Assembly (NCBI RefSeq): GCF_016008875.1
Contig: NZ_JADTQG010000013.1
Location: 62,001-126,000, forward strand
Source of the DNA: Ectopseudomonas mendocina
GTDB taxonomy: Bacteria > Pseudomonadota > Gammaproteobacteria > Pseudomonadales > Pseudomonadaceae
DNA: 64,000 nt
Reading direction: 5' to 3'
This document shows, one piece after another, positions 54,989-64,000 of the stretch. The stretch's first letter is position 1; every line of letters begins with the position of its first letter. The translations under genes and the position numbers were made by a program. The notes under the pieces were generated by a model, which saw nothing but the letters and a program-made list of their open reading frames with translations, made no database searches and had not been told where the DNA came from.

Positions 54989-55660
54989 ATGCGTGATTAC
55001 AAGTGGTTGCACGAGTTCTGCCTCAACCGTTTCGGCTCCGCGCGTGCGCTGGAGGCCATGCTGCCGCAGCCGCGCAGCGATGCCGAGCTGCGTGCGCTCG
55101 CCGACGACCGCTACCTGTCGCTGATCAGCCTGCGCATCTTCCGCGCCGGGCTCAAGCACAGCCTGGTGGATGCGAAGTGGCCGGCGTTCGAGGAAGTGTT
55201 CTTCGGCTTCGACCCGGAAAAGGTAGTGCTGATGGGCGCCGAGCGCCTGGAGAAGCTGATGCAGGATGCGCGGCTGATCCGCCACCTGGGCAAGCTCAAG
55301 AGCGTGCCGCGCAACGCCCAGTTCATCCTCGATGTACGCCGCGAAAAAGGCAGCTTTGGCGCTTTGATTGCCGACTGGCCGGTGAGTGATATCGTCGGTC
55401 TGTGGAAGTACCTCGCCAAGCAGGGCAACCAGCTCGGTGGCCTGTCGGCGCCGCGTTTGCTGCGCATGGCAGGCAAGGACACCTTCGTGCCCACCGATGA
55501 CATGGTGGCCGCGCTCAAGGCTCAGGGCGTGATCGACAAGGCGCCGACCAGCCAGAAGGACTTGGCTGCGGTACAGGCCGCCTTCAATCAGTGGCAGGCC
55601 CAGAGTGGTCGACCGCTGTGCCAGCTATCGGTGATGCTGGCGCACACCGTCAATCACTGA
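54989..55660 (+). CDS. DNA-3-methyladenine glycosylase I-like protein, catalytically divergent
   Basis: A 223-residue protein whose middle resembles Tag glycosylases: YLSLISLRIFRAGLKHSLVDAKWPAFEEVFFGFDPEKV and EKLMQDARLIRHLGKLKSV (read as two family blocks; runs quoted only in part matter). Where Tag has the catalytic-region LEGFQAGLSW, this protein has LRIFRAGLKH, so the Glu is Arg. The N-terminal WxxxDEEYxxYHDxEWG and C-terminal zinc residues are also absent. It may act on another base or be a non-enzymatic DNA binder. Homologues appear widespread in Pseudomonas. It follows the DAHP synthase after 123 bases. Confidence 0.8.
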   Translation: MRDYKWLHEFCLNRFGSARALEAMLPQPRSDAELRALADDRYLSLISLRIFRAGLKHSLVDAKWPAFEEVFFGFDPEKVVLMGAERLEKLMQDARLIRHLGKLKSVPRNAQFILDVRREKGSFGALIADWPVSDIVGLWKYLAKQGNQLGGLSAPRLLRMAGKDTFVPTDDMVAALKAQGVIDKAPTSQKDLAAVQAAFNQWQAQSGRPLCQLSVMLAHTVNH

Positions 55661-55740
55661 TGTCCAGGCCAGGCAGAGCTCGGAGCAGTCTGCAGGCGCG
55701 AATGGGCGGTGCTCCGCGTTATCCCGATCGATAGAGATTG

Positions 55741-55766
55741 CTGACCGCGAATAAATTCGTTCCTAC
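55741..55766. repeat. Degenerate REP element
   Basis: TGACCGCGAATAAATTCGTTCCTACG resembles a diverged half of the TGTAGGAGCGG family element at 12176-12230, sharing the CGCGAATAA core and TCCTACG end. It lies between convergent genes. Confidence 0.5.
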
Positions 55767-55774
55767 GCAGTGGT

Positions 55775-56011
55775 TCAGGGCTCGGCATCCAGCCATTCCC
55801 TGGGCACGTCCCGCTTCATCGCCAACTGGCACTGCTGGCTGTCCGGGTCGAACACGATCACCGCCTCGCCCTTGTCCAGGGCGCGGCGCACGCGCTGTAC
55901 GCGGGTCTCCAGCGGTGTTTCGTCGCCGTTGTCGGTGCCGTCGCGGGTGACGAAATCTTCGATCAGGGCGGTAAGGGTATCGGCTTGCAGCAGGTGAGCG
56001 GGGATCAGCAC
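55775..56011 (-). CDS. UPF0270 (YheU) family protein (GTG start)
   Basis: A 78-residue protein, MLIPAHLLQADTLTALIEDF onward, with the family core DFVTRDGTDNGDETPLETRV and EAVIVFDPDSQQCQLA. The annotation start is GTG 56011: family members begin M-LIP, and GGAG lies about ten bases upstream. An in-frame ATG at 56041 would add ten residues. YheU-type function is unknown. It follows the hybrid kinase gene after 64 bases on the same strand. Confidence 0.88.
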   Translation of the reverse strand: MLIPAHLLQADTLTALIEDFVTRDGTDNGDETPLETRVQRVRRALDKGEAVIVFDPDSQQCQLAMKRDVPREWLDAEP

Positions 56012-56075
56012 AGCGAATCGACTCCAGTTGTTGGCGCCCATGATAGAGCCAGAGGGCGCCGCGCTGCGAGTAGGT

Positions 56076-58826
56076 TCAGGCGCGGTTGCCGGGGCGTTGC
56101 AGAAAGCGCTCCAGCGTGCTGTAGAGCAGCCCGCTATCCAGCGGCTTACCGAGGAAGTCGTCCATGCCGGCATCCAGGCCGTGCTGACGGTGTTCTTCGA
56201 GGATGTGTGCAGTCAGGGCGATGACCGGCACCGCAGCGAGCTGCCGGCTGCGCTCCAGGCGACGGATCTGCCGGGTGGCTTCGAAGCCGTCCATGACCGG
56301 CATCTCGCAGTCCATCAGGATCAAGTGCACGGCAGCCGGGTCACGCTCGTATTCATCGACTGCAGCCTGACCGTTGGTGACCAGGCGCACGCTGTAGCCG
56401 CGTTTCTTCAGGAAGCCCTGAACCACCAGCTGGTTCACCGGGTTGTCTTCTGCCACCAGGATGCAGGGGGCGTTACTGCTGTCGCTGCGTATGTCTCTGA
56501 CCAACTGATGTACCTGTGCTTTGGGTTCTTCATACAACCCGGTGAGGGCTTGACGCAGTGCGTTGATCGCCACCGGCTGGGCCAGGTGTTGCAGACGCAG
56601 ACCCTGGCTCGCCGGCAGCTGCGGACAGGCCTCCGGTGGGCAGATCAGCATCACGCGCTGCTGCGCCTGCAGTTTTGGCCTGATCGAATCGAGCCAGTGA
56701 TTGATGCCGCCCGGCCAGGGCGCCATCAGCACCAACAGCGGCGGCGCGGTGAAATCCTCCAGGTAGTCCTGCAGCCGTTCCGGCGTCTGACAACGCTCGG
56801 TGCGCATACCCCAGCGGCCGAGCAGGCGGCTCATGGCATCCAGGCCCAGGCCATCGAGCGAGGCGAGCAGGGCGGTACGGCCCGCCAGCAGGCGGTTGAG
56901 CTCGTCGGGGGCGTCCTGCTCACTCAGCAAGGGGATGTCGAAAGCAAAGCGGGTGCCCTGGCCGAGCGTGCTCTGCACCTCGATGCGCCCGCCCATCATC
57001 TCCACCAGTTCCTTGCTGATGGCCAGCCCCAGGCCGCTGCCGCCATAGCGGCGCGTGGTGCTGGAGTCGCCCTGGGCGAAGGACTCGAACAACTGCGCCA
57101 GGGCCTGCTCGCTGATGCCGATGCCACTGTCGCTGACGGCGAATACCAGATGCGGGTTGCCATGGCTGTCGCTGCGGCGGCTGACGCTGACTGCCACATG
57201 TCCTTCTGCGGTGAACTTCAGGGCGTTGCTGAGCAGATTCATCAGCACCTGCTTGAGTCGCGTCGGGTCACCCTGGATGCGCCGCGGTACGCCATTCTCC
57301 AGGCTGACATAGAGGCGCAGGCGCTTGTCCAACGCCTGGCCTGTGAACAGGCTGAGCGTCTCGGAAATCATATCTTCCAGGTCGAACTCGATCTGCTCCA
57401 GGCTGAGCTTGCCCGATTCGATGCGGGCGTAGTCGAGAATGTCGTTGATCACCGCCATCAGCGAACTGCCGGAGCTGGAAATGGTGTCGACATAAAAACG
57501 CTGGCTGCGATCCATCGGTGTTTCGCGCAGCAGCTGCAGCATGCCCAGCACGCCATTGAGCGGAGTGCGGATCTCGTGGCTCATCTTGGCCAGGAAGCGG
57601 CTCTTGGCCTGGCTTTCGAAGGCTGCCTGCTCGGCCGCACGGCGAGATTGGAAGCCTTCTTCCTTGAGCAGGTTGATGCGGTCGGCCAGGCCGATCGACA
57701 GGGTAATCAGCTCGATGGTTACGCCGATCTTCACCACCGTGGCGCCGAACACGCCGAGTACTTCCAGCCCCAGCGAGCCGGTGGTGGCCTGGATGAAGGC
57801 GAACAGCAGGATGGCCCAGGCCAGTGTGTAGTATGAGCCGTAGCGCACGCCGCGGCGCCAGACGTAGATGCCGGTCAGCAGGAGGATCAGCGAGACCAGG
57901 GAAACGGTGACGCTGGCCAGGATGTTCCACGCCGCGAAGCCAATCAGCGGCACCGACAGCAGGCAGCCGGCGCAGATCAGCATCAGCAGGCGCAGGCAGG
58001 TGTCCAGGCGGGGGAAGTACTGCCGGGCGTGAAGGAAATGGCGGCTGAACTGCACGGCCGTGAGGCAGTGCACGTACATCAGGATATAGATGCTCACCGA
58101 CTGCAAGGCCACGTGCTCGGGCAGCAGCTTGAACAGCATGCCGTCGAAGCAGGCGGCGAGCAGGCCGACGTTGAGGTTGTACGCCAGATACCAGAGATAG
58201 GCCGATTCGCGCAGCGAAAGATAGAGGAACAGGTTGTAGCAGAACATGGCGAACAGCACGCCGTAGAACGCGCCGTTGAAACCCATCAGATTTTCCTGCG
58301 CCGCGGCGCTGGCACCGTAGGTGGCGAAGAACAGTGGCACGAACACCGTGCTGGTGGTTTCCACGCGAACCAGCAGCGTGTTGACGCCAGGTTCGAGCTG
58401 CAGGGGGAACCAGAAGTTACGGACCTGCACCGGCCGCTGGGAGAAGGCGAAGGTGTCGCCGCTTTCCTGTTGTTGCTGTTTGCCGTCCGGGGTGACCAGG
58501 TGAACCTGCAGATGATCAAGCAGCGGATAATTGACTTCCAGATAGCCGCCCACGTCATGTTGCAAGGCATTGACCAGGCGAATCTTGAACCACCAGACCG
58601 AGGCATTCTTGCCAAGATTGGCATGTTCGCCGCTGACTTTACGAAAGTCGTCGTCATCCAGGGCCAGCACCTGCTCGACGTCGAGTGTGCCGTCCACGTC
58701 TTCGTAATAACCGCTGTAAGGACCCAGAGACAGGCGCAGGTCGTCGCTATCCAGCGGCGCAGGCGTGAGGGCCCAGGCTGGGCAGGCAAGCCACAACAGC
58801 AGCAAAGCCAGGTAAAGGCGAGGCAT
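56076..58826 (-). CDS. Hybrid sensor histidine kinase with 7TMR-DISM sensor and receiver
   Basis: A 916-residue protein. It begins with a signal peptide (to about residue 20), then a periplasmic 7TMR-DISMED2-like beta domain (about 30-175). Seven membrane helices of the 7TMR-DISM type follow (about 185-375). The cytoplasmic part has a kinase core with His417 in [18 protein letters not shown], the N-box [10 protein letters not shown]-boxes SDSGIGISE and [13 protein letters not shown], a degenerate receiver-like segment (about 650-760), and a C-terminal receiver with Asp839 ([13 protein letters not shown]). It is probably a carbohydrate- or envelope-responsive sensor. No dedicated output regulator is adjacent. 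Confidence 0.93.
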   Translation of the reverse strand: MPRLYLALLLLWLACPAWALTPAPLDSDDLRLSLGPYSGYYEDVDGTLDVEQVLALDDDDFRKVSGEHANLGKNASVWWFKIRLVNALQHDVGGYLEVNYPLLDHLQVHLVTPDGKQQQQESGDTFAFSQRPVQVRNFWFPLQLEPGVNTLLVRVETTSTVFVPLFFATYGASAAAQENLMGFNGAFYGVLFAMFCYNLFLYLSLRESAYLWYLAYNLNVGLLAACFDGMLFKLLPEHVALQSVSIYILMYVHCLTAVQFSRHFLHARQYFPRLDTCLRLLMLICAGCLLSVPLIGFAAWNILASVTVSLVSLILLLTGIYVWRRGVRYGSYYTLAWAILLFAFIQATTGSLGLEVLGVFGATVVKIGVTIELITLSIGLADRINLLKEEGFQSRRAAEQAAFESQAKSRFLAKMSHEIRTPLNGVLGMLQLLRETPMDRSQRFYVDTISSSGSSLMAVINDILDYARIESGKLSLEQIEFDLEDMISETLSLFTGQALDKRLRLYVSLENGVPRRIQGDPTRLKQVLMNLLSNALKFTAEGHVAVSVSRRSDSHGNPHLVFAVSDSGIGISEQALAQLFESFAQGDSSTTRRYGGSGLGLAISKELVEMMGGRIEVQSTLGQGTRFAFDIPLLSEQDAPDELNRLLAGRTALLASLDGLGLDAMSRLLGRWGMRTERCQTPERLQDYLEDFTAPPLLVLMAPWPGGINHWLDSIRPKLQAQQRVMLICPPEACPQLPASQGLRLQHLAQPVAINALRQALTGLYEEPKAQVHQLVRDIRSDSSNAPCILVAEDNPVNQLVVQGFLKKRGYSVRLVTNGQAAVDEYERDPAAVHLILMDCEMPVMDGFEATRQIRRLERSRQLAAVPVIALTAHILEEHRQHGLDAGMDDFLGKPLDSGLLYSTLERFLQRPGNRA

Positions 58827-58962
58827 CCGTGAACCTCTGAAGGTGTTTGCAAATCGCGCTGCTTGCCAAACACCTTCTCAATAGGCCATGCAGCATGGCC
58901 GGGAGTCATTTTTAAACGTCACGTGACGACGTTTGTAAGGGTAGCTGACCGATAGGCTGGCG

Positions 58963-58988
58963 ATAAAAAGGGGAGCTGATGCTCCCCT
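58963..58988 (-). terminator. Terminator of the NAGGN operon
   Basis: On the minus strand, AGGGGAGC-ATCA-GCTCCCCTTTTTATCG gives an 8-bp perfect stem and a five-base U tract, 41 bases after the peptidase stop. It ends the asnO-ngg-peptidase operon. Confidence 0.9.
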
Positions 58989-59029
58989 GTCGTCCTTTTA
59001 TGTCACTTTGCCTTTATGCGCGTAAGGCT

Positions 59030-60229
59030 TCAAGCGTCGCGATCATGTTGTCCAACCAGGGTGTCCACGGGAGGAACGCGGGTATCGCTTTCCATTTGCG
59101 CATCGTGCTCCAGCTGATGGCTGAAACGTTCCAGCGAACCTTGCGCCGGCTGCGCGTCGCTGGCAAATACCGGCGGGCTCATCATATAGGCGGTGAGCAG
59201 GCGGCTGAGGGCCTTGAGGCTGTCGATATGGGTGCGCTCGTAGCCGTGGGTGGCGTCGCAGCCGAAGGCCAGCAGAGCGGTGCGAATGTCATGGCCGGCG
59301 GCGACGGCCGACTGCGCGTCACTGTGGTAGTAACGGAACAGGTCGCGGCGCACCGGCACATCCTGTTCGGCGGCCAGGCGCAGCAGTTGGCGCGACAGGT
59401 GATAGTCGTAGGGGCCGCCGGAATCCTGCATGGCCACGCTGACCGCGTGCTCGCTGGATTGCTGGCCCGGCGCGACCGGGGCGATATCGATGCCGACGAA
59501 CTCGCTGACGTCCCAGGGTAGCGCGGCTGCGGCGCCGGAGCCGACTTCCTCGGTGATGGTGAACAGCGGATGGCAATCGATCATCGGTTGCAGGCCGTGG
59601 TCGCGAATCGCCTTGAGCGAAGTCAGCAGCGCGGCGACGCCGGCCTTGTCGTCCAGGTGGCGGGCGCTGATATGGCCGCTTTCGGAAAACTCCGGTAGCG
59701 GGTCGAAGGCGACGAAATCGCCCACCGAGATGCCCAGTGAGTCGCAATCGGCGCGGGTGGCGCAGTAGGCATCCAGACGCAGCTCGATGTGATCCCAGCT
59801 TATCGGCATGGTGTCGACGGCGGTGTTGAAGGCGTGCCCGGAGGCCATCAGCGGTAGTACGCTGCCGCGGATCACGCCGTTGTCGGTGAACAGGCTGACG
59901 CGACTGCCCTCGGCGAAGCGGCTCGACCAGCAGCCCACCGGGGCCAGGCCGAGGCGGCCGTTGTCCTTGATCTCGCGGACGATGGCGCCAATGGTGTCGA
60001 GGTGCGCGGAGACCGCGCGGTCGAAGCGTTCGTACTCGCTCTGGCGCCCGCGCAGGGTGGCACGGATGGTGCCGCGGCGGGTCAGCTCGAAGGGGATCTC
60101 CAGCTCTTCGAGGTGTTCAGCGACGTAGCGCACGATGGTGTCGGTGAAACCGGTGGGGCTGGGAATGGCGAGCATCTCCAGCAGCACCTTCTGCAGGTAG
60201 TCCAGGTCGGGTTCGGGTAGTTGTTGCAT
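59030..60229 (-). CDS. M42-family peptidase of the NAGGN osmoprotectant system
   Basis: A 399-residue metallopeptidase-like protein. Motifs include LEMLAIPSPTGFTDTIVRYV at the N-terminus, SAHLDTIGAIVREI (metal His/Asp), HLDDKAGVAALLTSLKAI (bridging Asp), and FTITEEVGSGAAAA (catalytic Glu pair). These are hallmarks of M42/M20-like co-catalytic metal enzymes. It is the third gene of the operon that makes N-acetylglutaminylglutamine amide, where this member is always found; its precise role is unproven but may be trimming or recycling the dipeptide. Confidence 0.92.
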   Translation of the reverse strand: MQQLPEPDLDYLQKVLLEMLAIPSPTGFTDTIVRYVAEHLEELEIPFELTRRGTIRATLRGRQSEYERFDRAVSAHLDTIGAIVREIKDNGRLGLAPVGCWSSRFAEGSRVSLFTDNGVIRGSVLPLMASGHAFNTAVDTMPISWDHIELRLDAYCATRADCDSLGISVGDFVAFDPLPEFSESGHISARHLDDKAGVAALLTSLKAIRDHGLQPMIDCHPLFTITEEVGSGAAAALPWDVSEFVGIDIAPVAPGQQSSEHAVSVAMQDSGGPYDYHLSRQLLRLAAEQDVPVRRDLFRYYHSDAQSAVAAGHDIRTALLAFGCDATHGYERTHIDSLKALSRLLTAYMMSPPVFASDAQPAQGSLERFSHQLEHDAQMESDTRVPPVDTLVGQHDRDA

Positions 60230-60291
60230 GCAAGCTCCTCGCGTTCGGATTGCCCCTCTCCGTGTGCGGGGGAGGGCCGGGGGGAGAGTGT

Positions 60292-62031
60292 TCAGCTCGT
60301 TGCCTGGCTGAGCGGGAACAGCAGGTCGACGAAGCGCTCGGCCGTCGGCTGCGGTTCGTGGTTGGCCAGGCCGGCCCGTTCGTTGGCCTCGATGAACACG
60401 TAGTCGGGCTGATCGGCCGCAGGCACCAGCAGGTCGAGGCCGACCACCGGGATTTCCAGGGCGCGGGCAGCCTTGATCGCCGCGTCGCGCAGTGCCGGAT
60501 GAAGAATCGCGGTGACGTCTTCCAGGGTGCCGCCGGTATGCAGGTTGGCAGTCTTGCGCACCGCCAGGCGCTGGCCGGCCGGCAGCACGCTGTCGTAGTC
60601 GAGGCCGGCGCCGTGCAGGGTTCGCAGGGTTTCGGCGTCCTTGGGAATGCGGCTTTCGCCGCCGGTAGCGGCCTGGCGGCGGCGGCTCTGGGCATCGATC
60701 AGCTCGCCGATGCTGTGGCGGCTATCGCCGATGATCTCGGCCGGACGGCGAATCGCTGCTGCCACCACTTCGTAGCCGATCACCAGGATGCGCAGATCGT
60801 GGCCCGGGTGATAGCTCTCCAGCAGCACGCGCTGGTCGAACACGCGGGCGCGCTCGATGGCTTCCTGCACTTCAGCCGGCGTGCGCAGGTCGACCGCCAC
60901 GCCCTGGCCCTGTTCGCCGTCCACCGGTTTGACCACCACCGAGCCATGTTCGGCGAGGAAGGTGGCGTTGTCCTCGGCGTTTGCGGCCAGGCGTTGCGCC
61001 GGAACGCTGAGGCCGGCACGCGACAGGGCGCGGTGGGTCAGGCGCTTGTCCTGGCACAGCGTCATGCTCACGGCGCTGGTGAGGTCGCACAGCGACTCCC
61101 GGCAACGGATGCGTCGGCCACCATGGCTGAGGGTGAACAGCCCGGCTTCGGCGTCGTCCACCTGCACCTCGATACCGCGACGCAGCGCTTCGTCGACGAT
61201 GATGCGCGCGTAGGGGTTGAGTTCGGCTTGCGGGCCGGGGCCGAGAAACAGCGGCTGGTTGATGCCGTTCTTGCGCTTGAGGCTGAAGGTCTGCAGCTCG
61301 CGAAAGCCCAGCTTGGCGTAGAGCTTCTTGGCCTGCTTGTTATCGTGCAGCACCGACAGGTCAAGGTAGCTCAGGCCACGACTCATGCCGTGTTCGATCA
61401 GGTGGCGCACCAGCACTTCGCCAACGCCCGGGCGGCTGCACTGCGGATCGACCGCCAGGCACCAAAGGCTGCTGCCGTTTTCCGGGTCATGAAAGGCGCG
61501 CTGATGGTTGAGGCCCATGACGCTGCCGATCACCGCGCCGCTGTCTTCGTCCTCGGCCAGCCAGTAGGTCGGGCCACCGTCGTTGTAGGGCGTGAGTTTG
61601 GCCGGGTCGATCGGCAGCATGCCGCGGGTCTGGTACAGGCAGTTGATCGCCTGCCAGTCCGCTTCGTTCTGTGCACGGCGAATGCGAAAGCCGCGGAAGC
61701 TGCGGCGCGCCGGACGGTAGTCGGTGAACCACAGGCGCAGAGTGTCGGAAGGGTCGAGAAACAGTTGCTGCGGCGCATGGGCCAGCACCTGGTGCGGTGC
61801 GGCGACATACAGGGCGATATCGCGCTCGCCGGGTTGCTCGGCAAGCAGCGCCTCGGCCAGCACGTTGGGGTCCGGGTAAGTATGGCCGATCAGCAGGCGG
61901 CCCCAGCCACAATGGATGGCCTGCGGCTGGCTTGGCTGGCTGGCGTGATCTTCGGCCAGGCGCGCTTGCAGACGTTCGTAGGAGGGCGTCTGGCCGCGCA
62001 GCAGGCGTTGGTTGAAGGCAGTGGAGCGCAT
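60292..62031 (-). CDS. ngg: N-acetylglutaminylglutamine synthetase (GNAT plus ATP-grasp)
   Basis: It builds the N-acetylated glutamine dipeptide that is the precursor of NAGGN, a compatible solute made at high osmolarity. From ATG 62031 the product is 579 residues. The N-terminal half is a GNAT acetyltransferase (LWCLAVDPQCSRPGVGEVLVRHLIE, LSYLDLSVLHDNKQAKKLY). The C-terminal half is an ATP-grasp ligase (SVVVKPVDGEQGQGVAVDL, VGLDLLVPAADQPDYVFIEANERAG). An in-frame ATG at 62082 would add 17 residues but has no ribosome site, whereas AGGGA precedes 62031. Confidence 0.92.
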   Translation of the reverse strand: MRSTAFNQRLLRGQTPSYERLQARLAEDHASQPSQPQAIHCGWGRLLIGHTYPDPNVLAEALLAEQPGERDIALYVAAPHQVLAHAPQQLFLDPSDTLRLWFTDYRPARRSFRGFRIRRAQNEADWQAINCLYQTRGMLPIDPAKLTPYNDGGPTYWLAEDEDSGAVIGSVMGLNHQRAFHDPENGSSLWCLAVDPQCSRPGVGEVLVRHLIEHGMSRGLSYLDLSVLHDNKQAKKLYAKLGFRELQTFSLKRKNGINQPLFLGPGPQAELNPYARIIVDEALRRGIEVQVDDAEAGLFTLSHGGRRIRCRESLCDLTSAVSMTLCQDKRLTHRALSRAGLSVPAQRLAANAEDNATFLAEHGSVVVKPVDGEQGQGVAVDLRTPAEVQEAIERARVFDQRVLLESYHPGHDLRILVIGYEVVAAAIRRPAEIIGDSRHSIGELIDAQSRRRQAATGGESRIPKDAETLRTLHGAGLDYDSVLPAGQRLAVRKTANLHTGGTLEDVTAILHPALRDAAIKAARALEIPVVGLDLLVPAADQPDYVFIEANERAGLANHEPQPTAERFVDLLFPLSQATS

Positions 62032-62133
62032 GGAATAGTCCCTGTCCGTGTTCACTACGTCCGGTCTGAGCCGGATCGTCATTGAGTCGCGACAAATCCC
62101 GGCTTTACCGGGCTACGACCATTGATCCTGCAA

Positions 62134-62153
62134 GAGCGGCCTGAAGGCCGCTC
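62134..62153. repeat. Hairpin between asnO and ngg
   Basis: GAGCGGCC-TGAA-GGCCGCTC, an 8-bp perfect stem, lies 9 bases after the asnO stop within a 130-base gap. A REP-like CCCGGCTTTACCGGGCTAC precedes it. With no U tract it is more likely a processing or stability hairpin than a full terminator. Confidence 0.6.
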
Positions 62154-62161
62154 CGTCTCAG

Positions 62162-63931
62162 TTACAGACCCTGCTCGCTCAGCCACAGGTTGAGCGCCGC
62201 CAACTGCCACAGCTTGGAGCCGCGCAGGGGGGTGAGCTGGCTCTCTGGGTTAGTCAACAACTGGTCGAGCATGTTCGGGTTGAACAGGCCGCGATCCTGG
62301 CTGGGGTCGAGCAGCAGGTCGCGCACCCAGCCGAGGGTGGCGCCTTCCAGGTGCTTGAGACCCGGTACCGGGAAGTAACCCTTGGGCCGGTCGATCACCT
62401 CGCTGGGGATGACCTTGCGCGCCGCTTCCTTGAGCACGTACTTGCCGCCTTCAGGCAGCTTGAACTGCGCCGGAATGCGCGCCGACAGCTCGGCCACGCG
62501 GTAATCGAGGAACGGCGTGCGCGCCTCCAGGCCCCAGGCCATGGTCATGTTGTCCACGCGCTTGACCGGGTCATCGACCAGCATCACCGTGCTGTCCAGG
62601 CGCAGCGCCTTGTCCACTGCGGCGTCGGCGCCCGGCATGGCGAAGTGCTCGCGCACGAACTCGCCGGCCATGTCGCCGGTCAGCCAGGCGGGTTGCACGC
62701 AGGCCGCGTACTCGTCGTGCTCGCGGTCAAAGAAGGCTGCGCGGTAGGCGGCGAAGGCATCCTTGGCGCCATCGACCTGCGGGTACCAGTGGTAGCCGGC
62801 GAACAGTTCGTCGGCGCCCTGGCCGCTTTGCACCACCTTGCAGTGCTTGGCCACTTCACGCGAGAGCAGGTAAAAGGCGATGCAGTCGTGGCTGACCATC
62901 GGCTCGCTCATGGCGCGGAAGGCCTGCGGCAGTTGATCGAGAATCTCGTGCTCGCCGATGCGCAACTGATGGTGACGAGTGGCGAAGCGCTGGGCGATCA
63001 GGTCCGAATACTGGAACTCGTCGCCACGCTCGCCACCGGCATCCTGAAAACCGATGGAGAAGGTCAGCAGATTTTCCACGCCGGCTTCGCGCAGCAGGCC
63101 GACCAGCATGCTCGAGTCGACGCCACCGGAGAGCAGCACGCCGACGTCCACGGCGGCACGCTGACGAATGGCCACGGCTTCGCGCATGGTTTCCAGCGTC
63201 AGGTCGCGCCATTCTTCCAGGCCGTACGCCGCTTCGTCGCCTTGCGGGCCGAACTGCAGTGTCCACCAGGTCTTCTGCTCGATCTTGTTATCGGCATCGA
63301 TACGCATCCAGGTGGCCGGCGGCAGTTTCTCCACGCCCGCGAGGATAGTGCGCGGTGCGGGCACCACGGCATGGAAATTCAGATAGTGGTTGAGCGCGAT
63401 CGGATCGAGCGTTCTGGCGATGTCGCCACCCTGCAGCAGGGCCGGCAGCGACGAGGCGAAACGCAGGCGCTCACCAGTGCGCGACAGGTACAGCGGTTTG
63501 ACGCCGAGACGGTCGCGGGCAATGAACAGGCTCTGCTTGTCGCGCTCCCAGACGGCGAAGGCGAACATGCCGTTGAGCTTGGGTAGCAAGGCTTCGCCCC
63601 AGGCGTGATAGCCCTTGAGCAGTACCTCGGTGTCACCGCCGGAGAAGAAACGATAACCCTGCGCTTCCAGTTCGCTGCGCAGCTCGGGGTAGTTGTAGAT
63701 GGCGCCGTTGAACACCATCGACAGGCCGAGATCGCTGTCGATCATCGGCTGGCCCGAGGCTTCGGCCAGATCCATGATCTTCAGGCGGCGGTGACCGAGG
63801 GCGATGGGGCCCTGACTATGAAAGCCGTGGGCGTCAGGGCCGCGAGGGGCGAGGTGGTGGGTGATGCGCTCGACTGCCGCCAGGTCCGCGGGGCGTCGAT
63901 CAAAACGTAGTTCTCCAGCTATTCCGCACAT
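62162..63931 (-). CDS. asnO: N-acetylglutaminylglutamine amidotransferase (AsnB-like)
   Basis: It amidates the C-terminus of N-acetylglutaminylglutamine to give NAGGN. The 589-residue protein starts MCGIAGELRF, where Cys2 is the glutaminase nucleophile. The N-terminal class II glutaminase domain contains RGPDAHGFHSQGPIALGHRRL, MVFNGAIYNYPELR and GDTEVLLKG. The C-terminal synthase domain has VGVLLSGGVDSSMLVGL (PP-loop SGGVDSS) and the QGADELFAGY segment. It is the first gene of the operon. Its promoter would lie between 63932 and the window end or beyond. Confidence 0.94.
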   Translation of the reverse strand: MCGIAGELRFDRRPADLAAVERITHHLAPRGPDAHGFHSQGPIALGHRRLKIMDLAEASGQPMIDSDLGLSMVFNGAIYNYPELRSELEAQGYRFFSGGDTEVLLKGYHAWGEALLPKLNGMFAFAVWERDKQSLFIARDRLGVKPLYLSRTGERLRFASSLPALLQGGDIARTLDPIALNHYLNFHAVVPAPRTILAGVEKLPPATWMRIDADNKIEQKTWWTLQFGPQGDEAAYGLEEWRDLTLETMREAVAIRQRAAVDVGVLLSGGVDSSMLVGLLREAGVENLLTFSIGFQDAGGERGDEFQYSDLIAQRFATRHHQLRIGEHEILDQLPQAFRAMSEPMVSHDCIAFYLLSREVAKHCKVVQSGQGADELFAGYHWYPQVDGAKDAFAAYRAAFFDREHDEYAACVQPAWLTGDMAGEFVREHFAMPGADAAVDKALRLDSTVMLVDDPVKRVDNMTMAWGLEARTPFLDYRVAELSARIPAQFKLPEGGKYVLKEAARKVIPSEVIDRPKGYFPVPGLKHLEGATLGWVRDLLLDPSQDRGLFNPNMLDQLLTNPESQLTPLRGSKLWQLAALNLWLSEQGL

Positions 63932-64000
63932 AATTCCTTACCGGTGTTGCCGTTGGGGAGTGGCTCGTGGCCGAGCCTTTTACACCAAAACAAGAAAATG
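63932..64000 (-). other. Upstream region of asnO at the window edge
   Basis: 69 bases containing TTGGTGTAAAAGGCTCGGCCACGAGC on the minus strand, with an inverted GGCTCG/CGAGCC. A -10 or osmotic-control element cannot be assigned because the window ends here. Confidence 0.3.

Noticed and set aside
56028..57836. A 602-codon frame antisense to the hybrid kinase
   Set aside because: Composition rich in Gln, His and Ala typical of reverse-strand shadow frames; the kinase on the other strand has all its motifs.
60250..62085. A 611-codon frame antisense to the ngg gene
   Set aside because: Shadow of the ATP-grasp/GNAT gene; no coding features.
62351..63586. A 411-codon frame antisense to asnO
   Set aside because: Shadow of a complete amidotransferase gene; no ribosome site.

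Overview
This 64 kb window is ordinary chromosomal DNA of a Pseudomonas, most likely from the P. mendocina / P. oleovorans / P. pseudoalcaligenes side of the genus. Three things support this. The DNA is GC-rich with dense genes. The proteins match pseudomonad families closely: RecA, RlmKL, OprH-PhoP-PhoQ, a UPF0270 protein and the NAGGN osmolyte genes. Intergenic REP-type hairpins recur. I found no tRNA, rRNA, CRISPR array, insertion sequence, prophage or recognisable defence island.

Layout. 1-4.7 kb: DNA repair block with mutS (cut by the window edge), pncC, recA with a LexA box, and recX. 4.7-10 kb: conserved unknowns, pyrD, rmf and rlmKL. 10-19 kb: dacB, yggL, then a minus-strand run with two c-di-GMP phosphodiesterases (HD-GYP and EAL) around a dGTPase and a FUSC-type membrane protein. 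19-26.5 kb: the yqjD/yqjE/yqjK-like trio, an ammonium transporter behind a good sigma-54-type promoter, purM-purN-DUF3108, a DUF2066 protein and a PerM-type transporter. 26.6-34.8 kb: an unknown membrane-anchored protein, hda, the arsC-wrbA-DUF2069-hydrolase run, a YihY protein, a PilZ-like protein and a lipoprotein thioredoxin. 35-43.4 kb: respiratory and envelope stress genes, napEDABC with an Anr/Dnr-like box, an MFS exporter, and oprH-phoP-phoQ behind a five-fold 11-bp PhoP-box array. 43.4-49.2 kb: a VOC protein and an AraC-controlled acyl-CoA cluster (dehydrogenase, ligase, CoA-transferase) of unknown substrate. 49.2-53.3 kb: a LprI-like protein, SprT, two Yip1 paralogues, a DnaJ-related protein and ttcA. 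53.3-55.7 kb: a leader region with two aromatic-rich small ORFs and a strong terminator ahead of a DAHP synthase, then a divergent methyladenine-glycosylase-like protein. 55.8-64 kb: UPF0270, a 7TMR-DISM hybrid kinase, and the three-gene N-acetylglutaminylglutamine amide (NAGGN) osmoprotectant operon.

The most interesting signal is the 514-base region between ttcA and the DAHP synthase gene. A 43-codon peptide with a good ribosome site ends in a run of seven aromatic codons out of eight. It is followed by hairpin alternatives and a perfect 15-bp terminator stem with a U tract. Then comes a second ribosome-site-equipped peptide of 29 codons beginning MNRYYRNYRYDWRF, and finally a GC-rich hairpin just before the enzyme's start codon. 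This looks like a two-stage, translation-sensing control of the first step of aromatic amino-acid synthesis. All family assignments are by reading the sequence; no database search or RNA folding was run.
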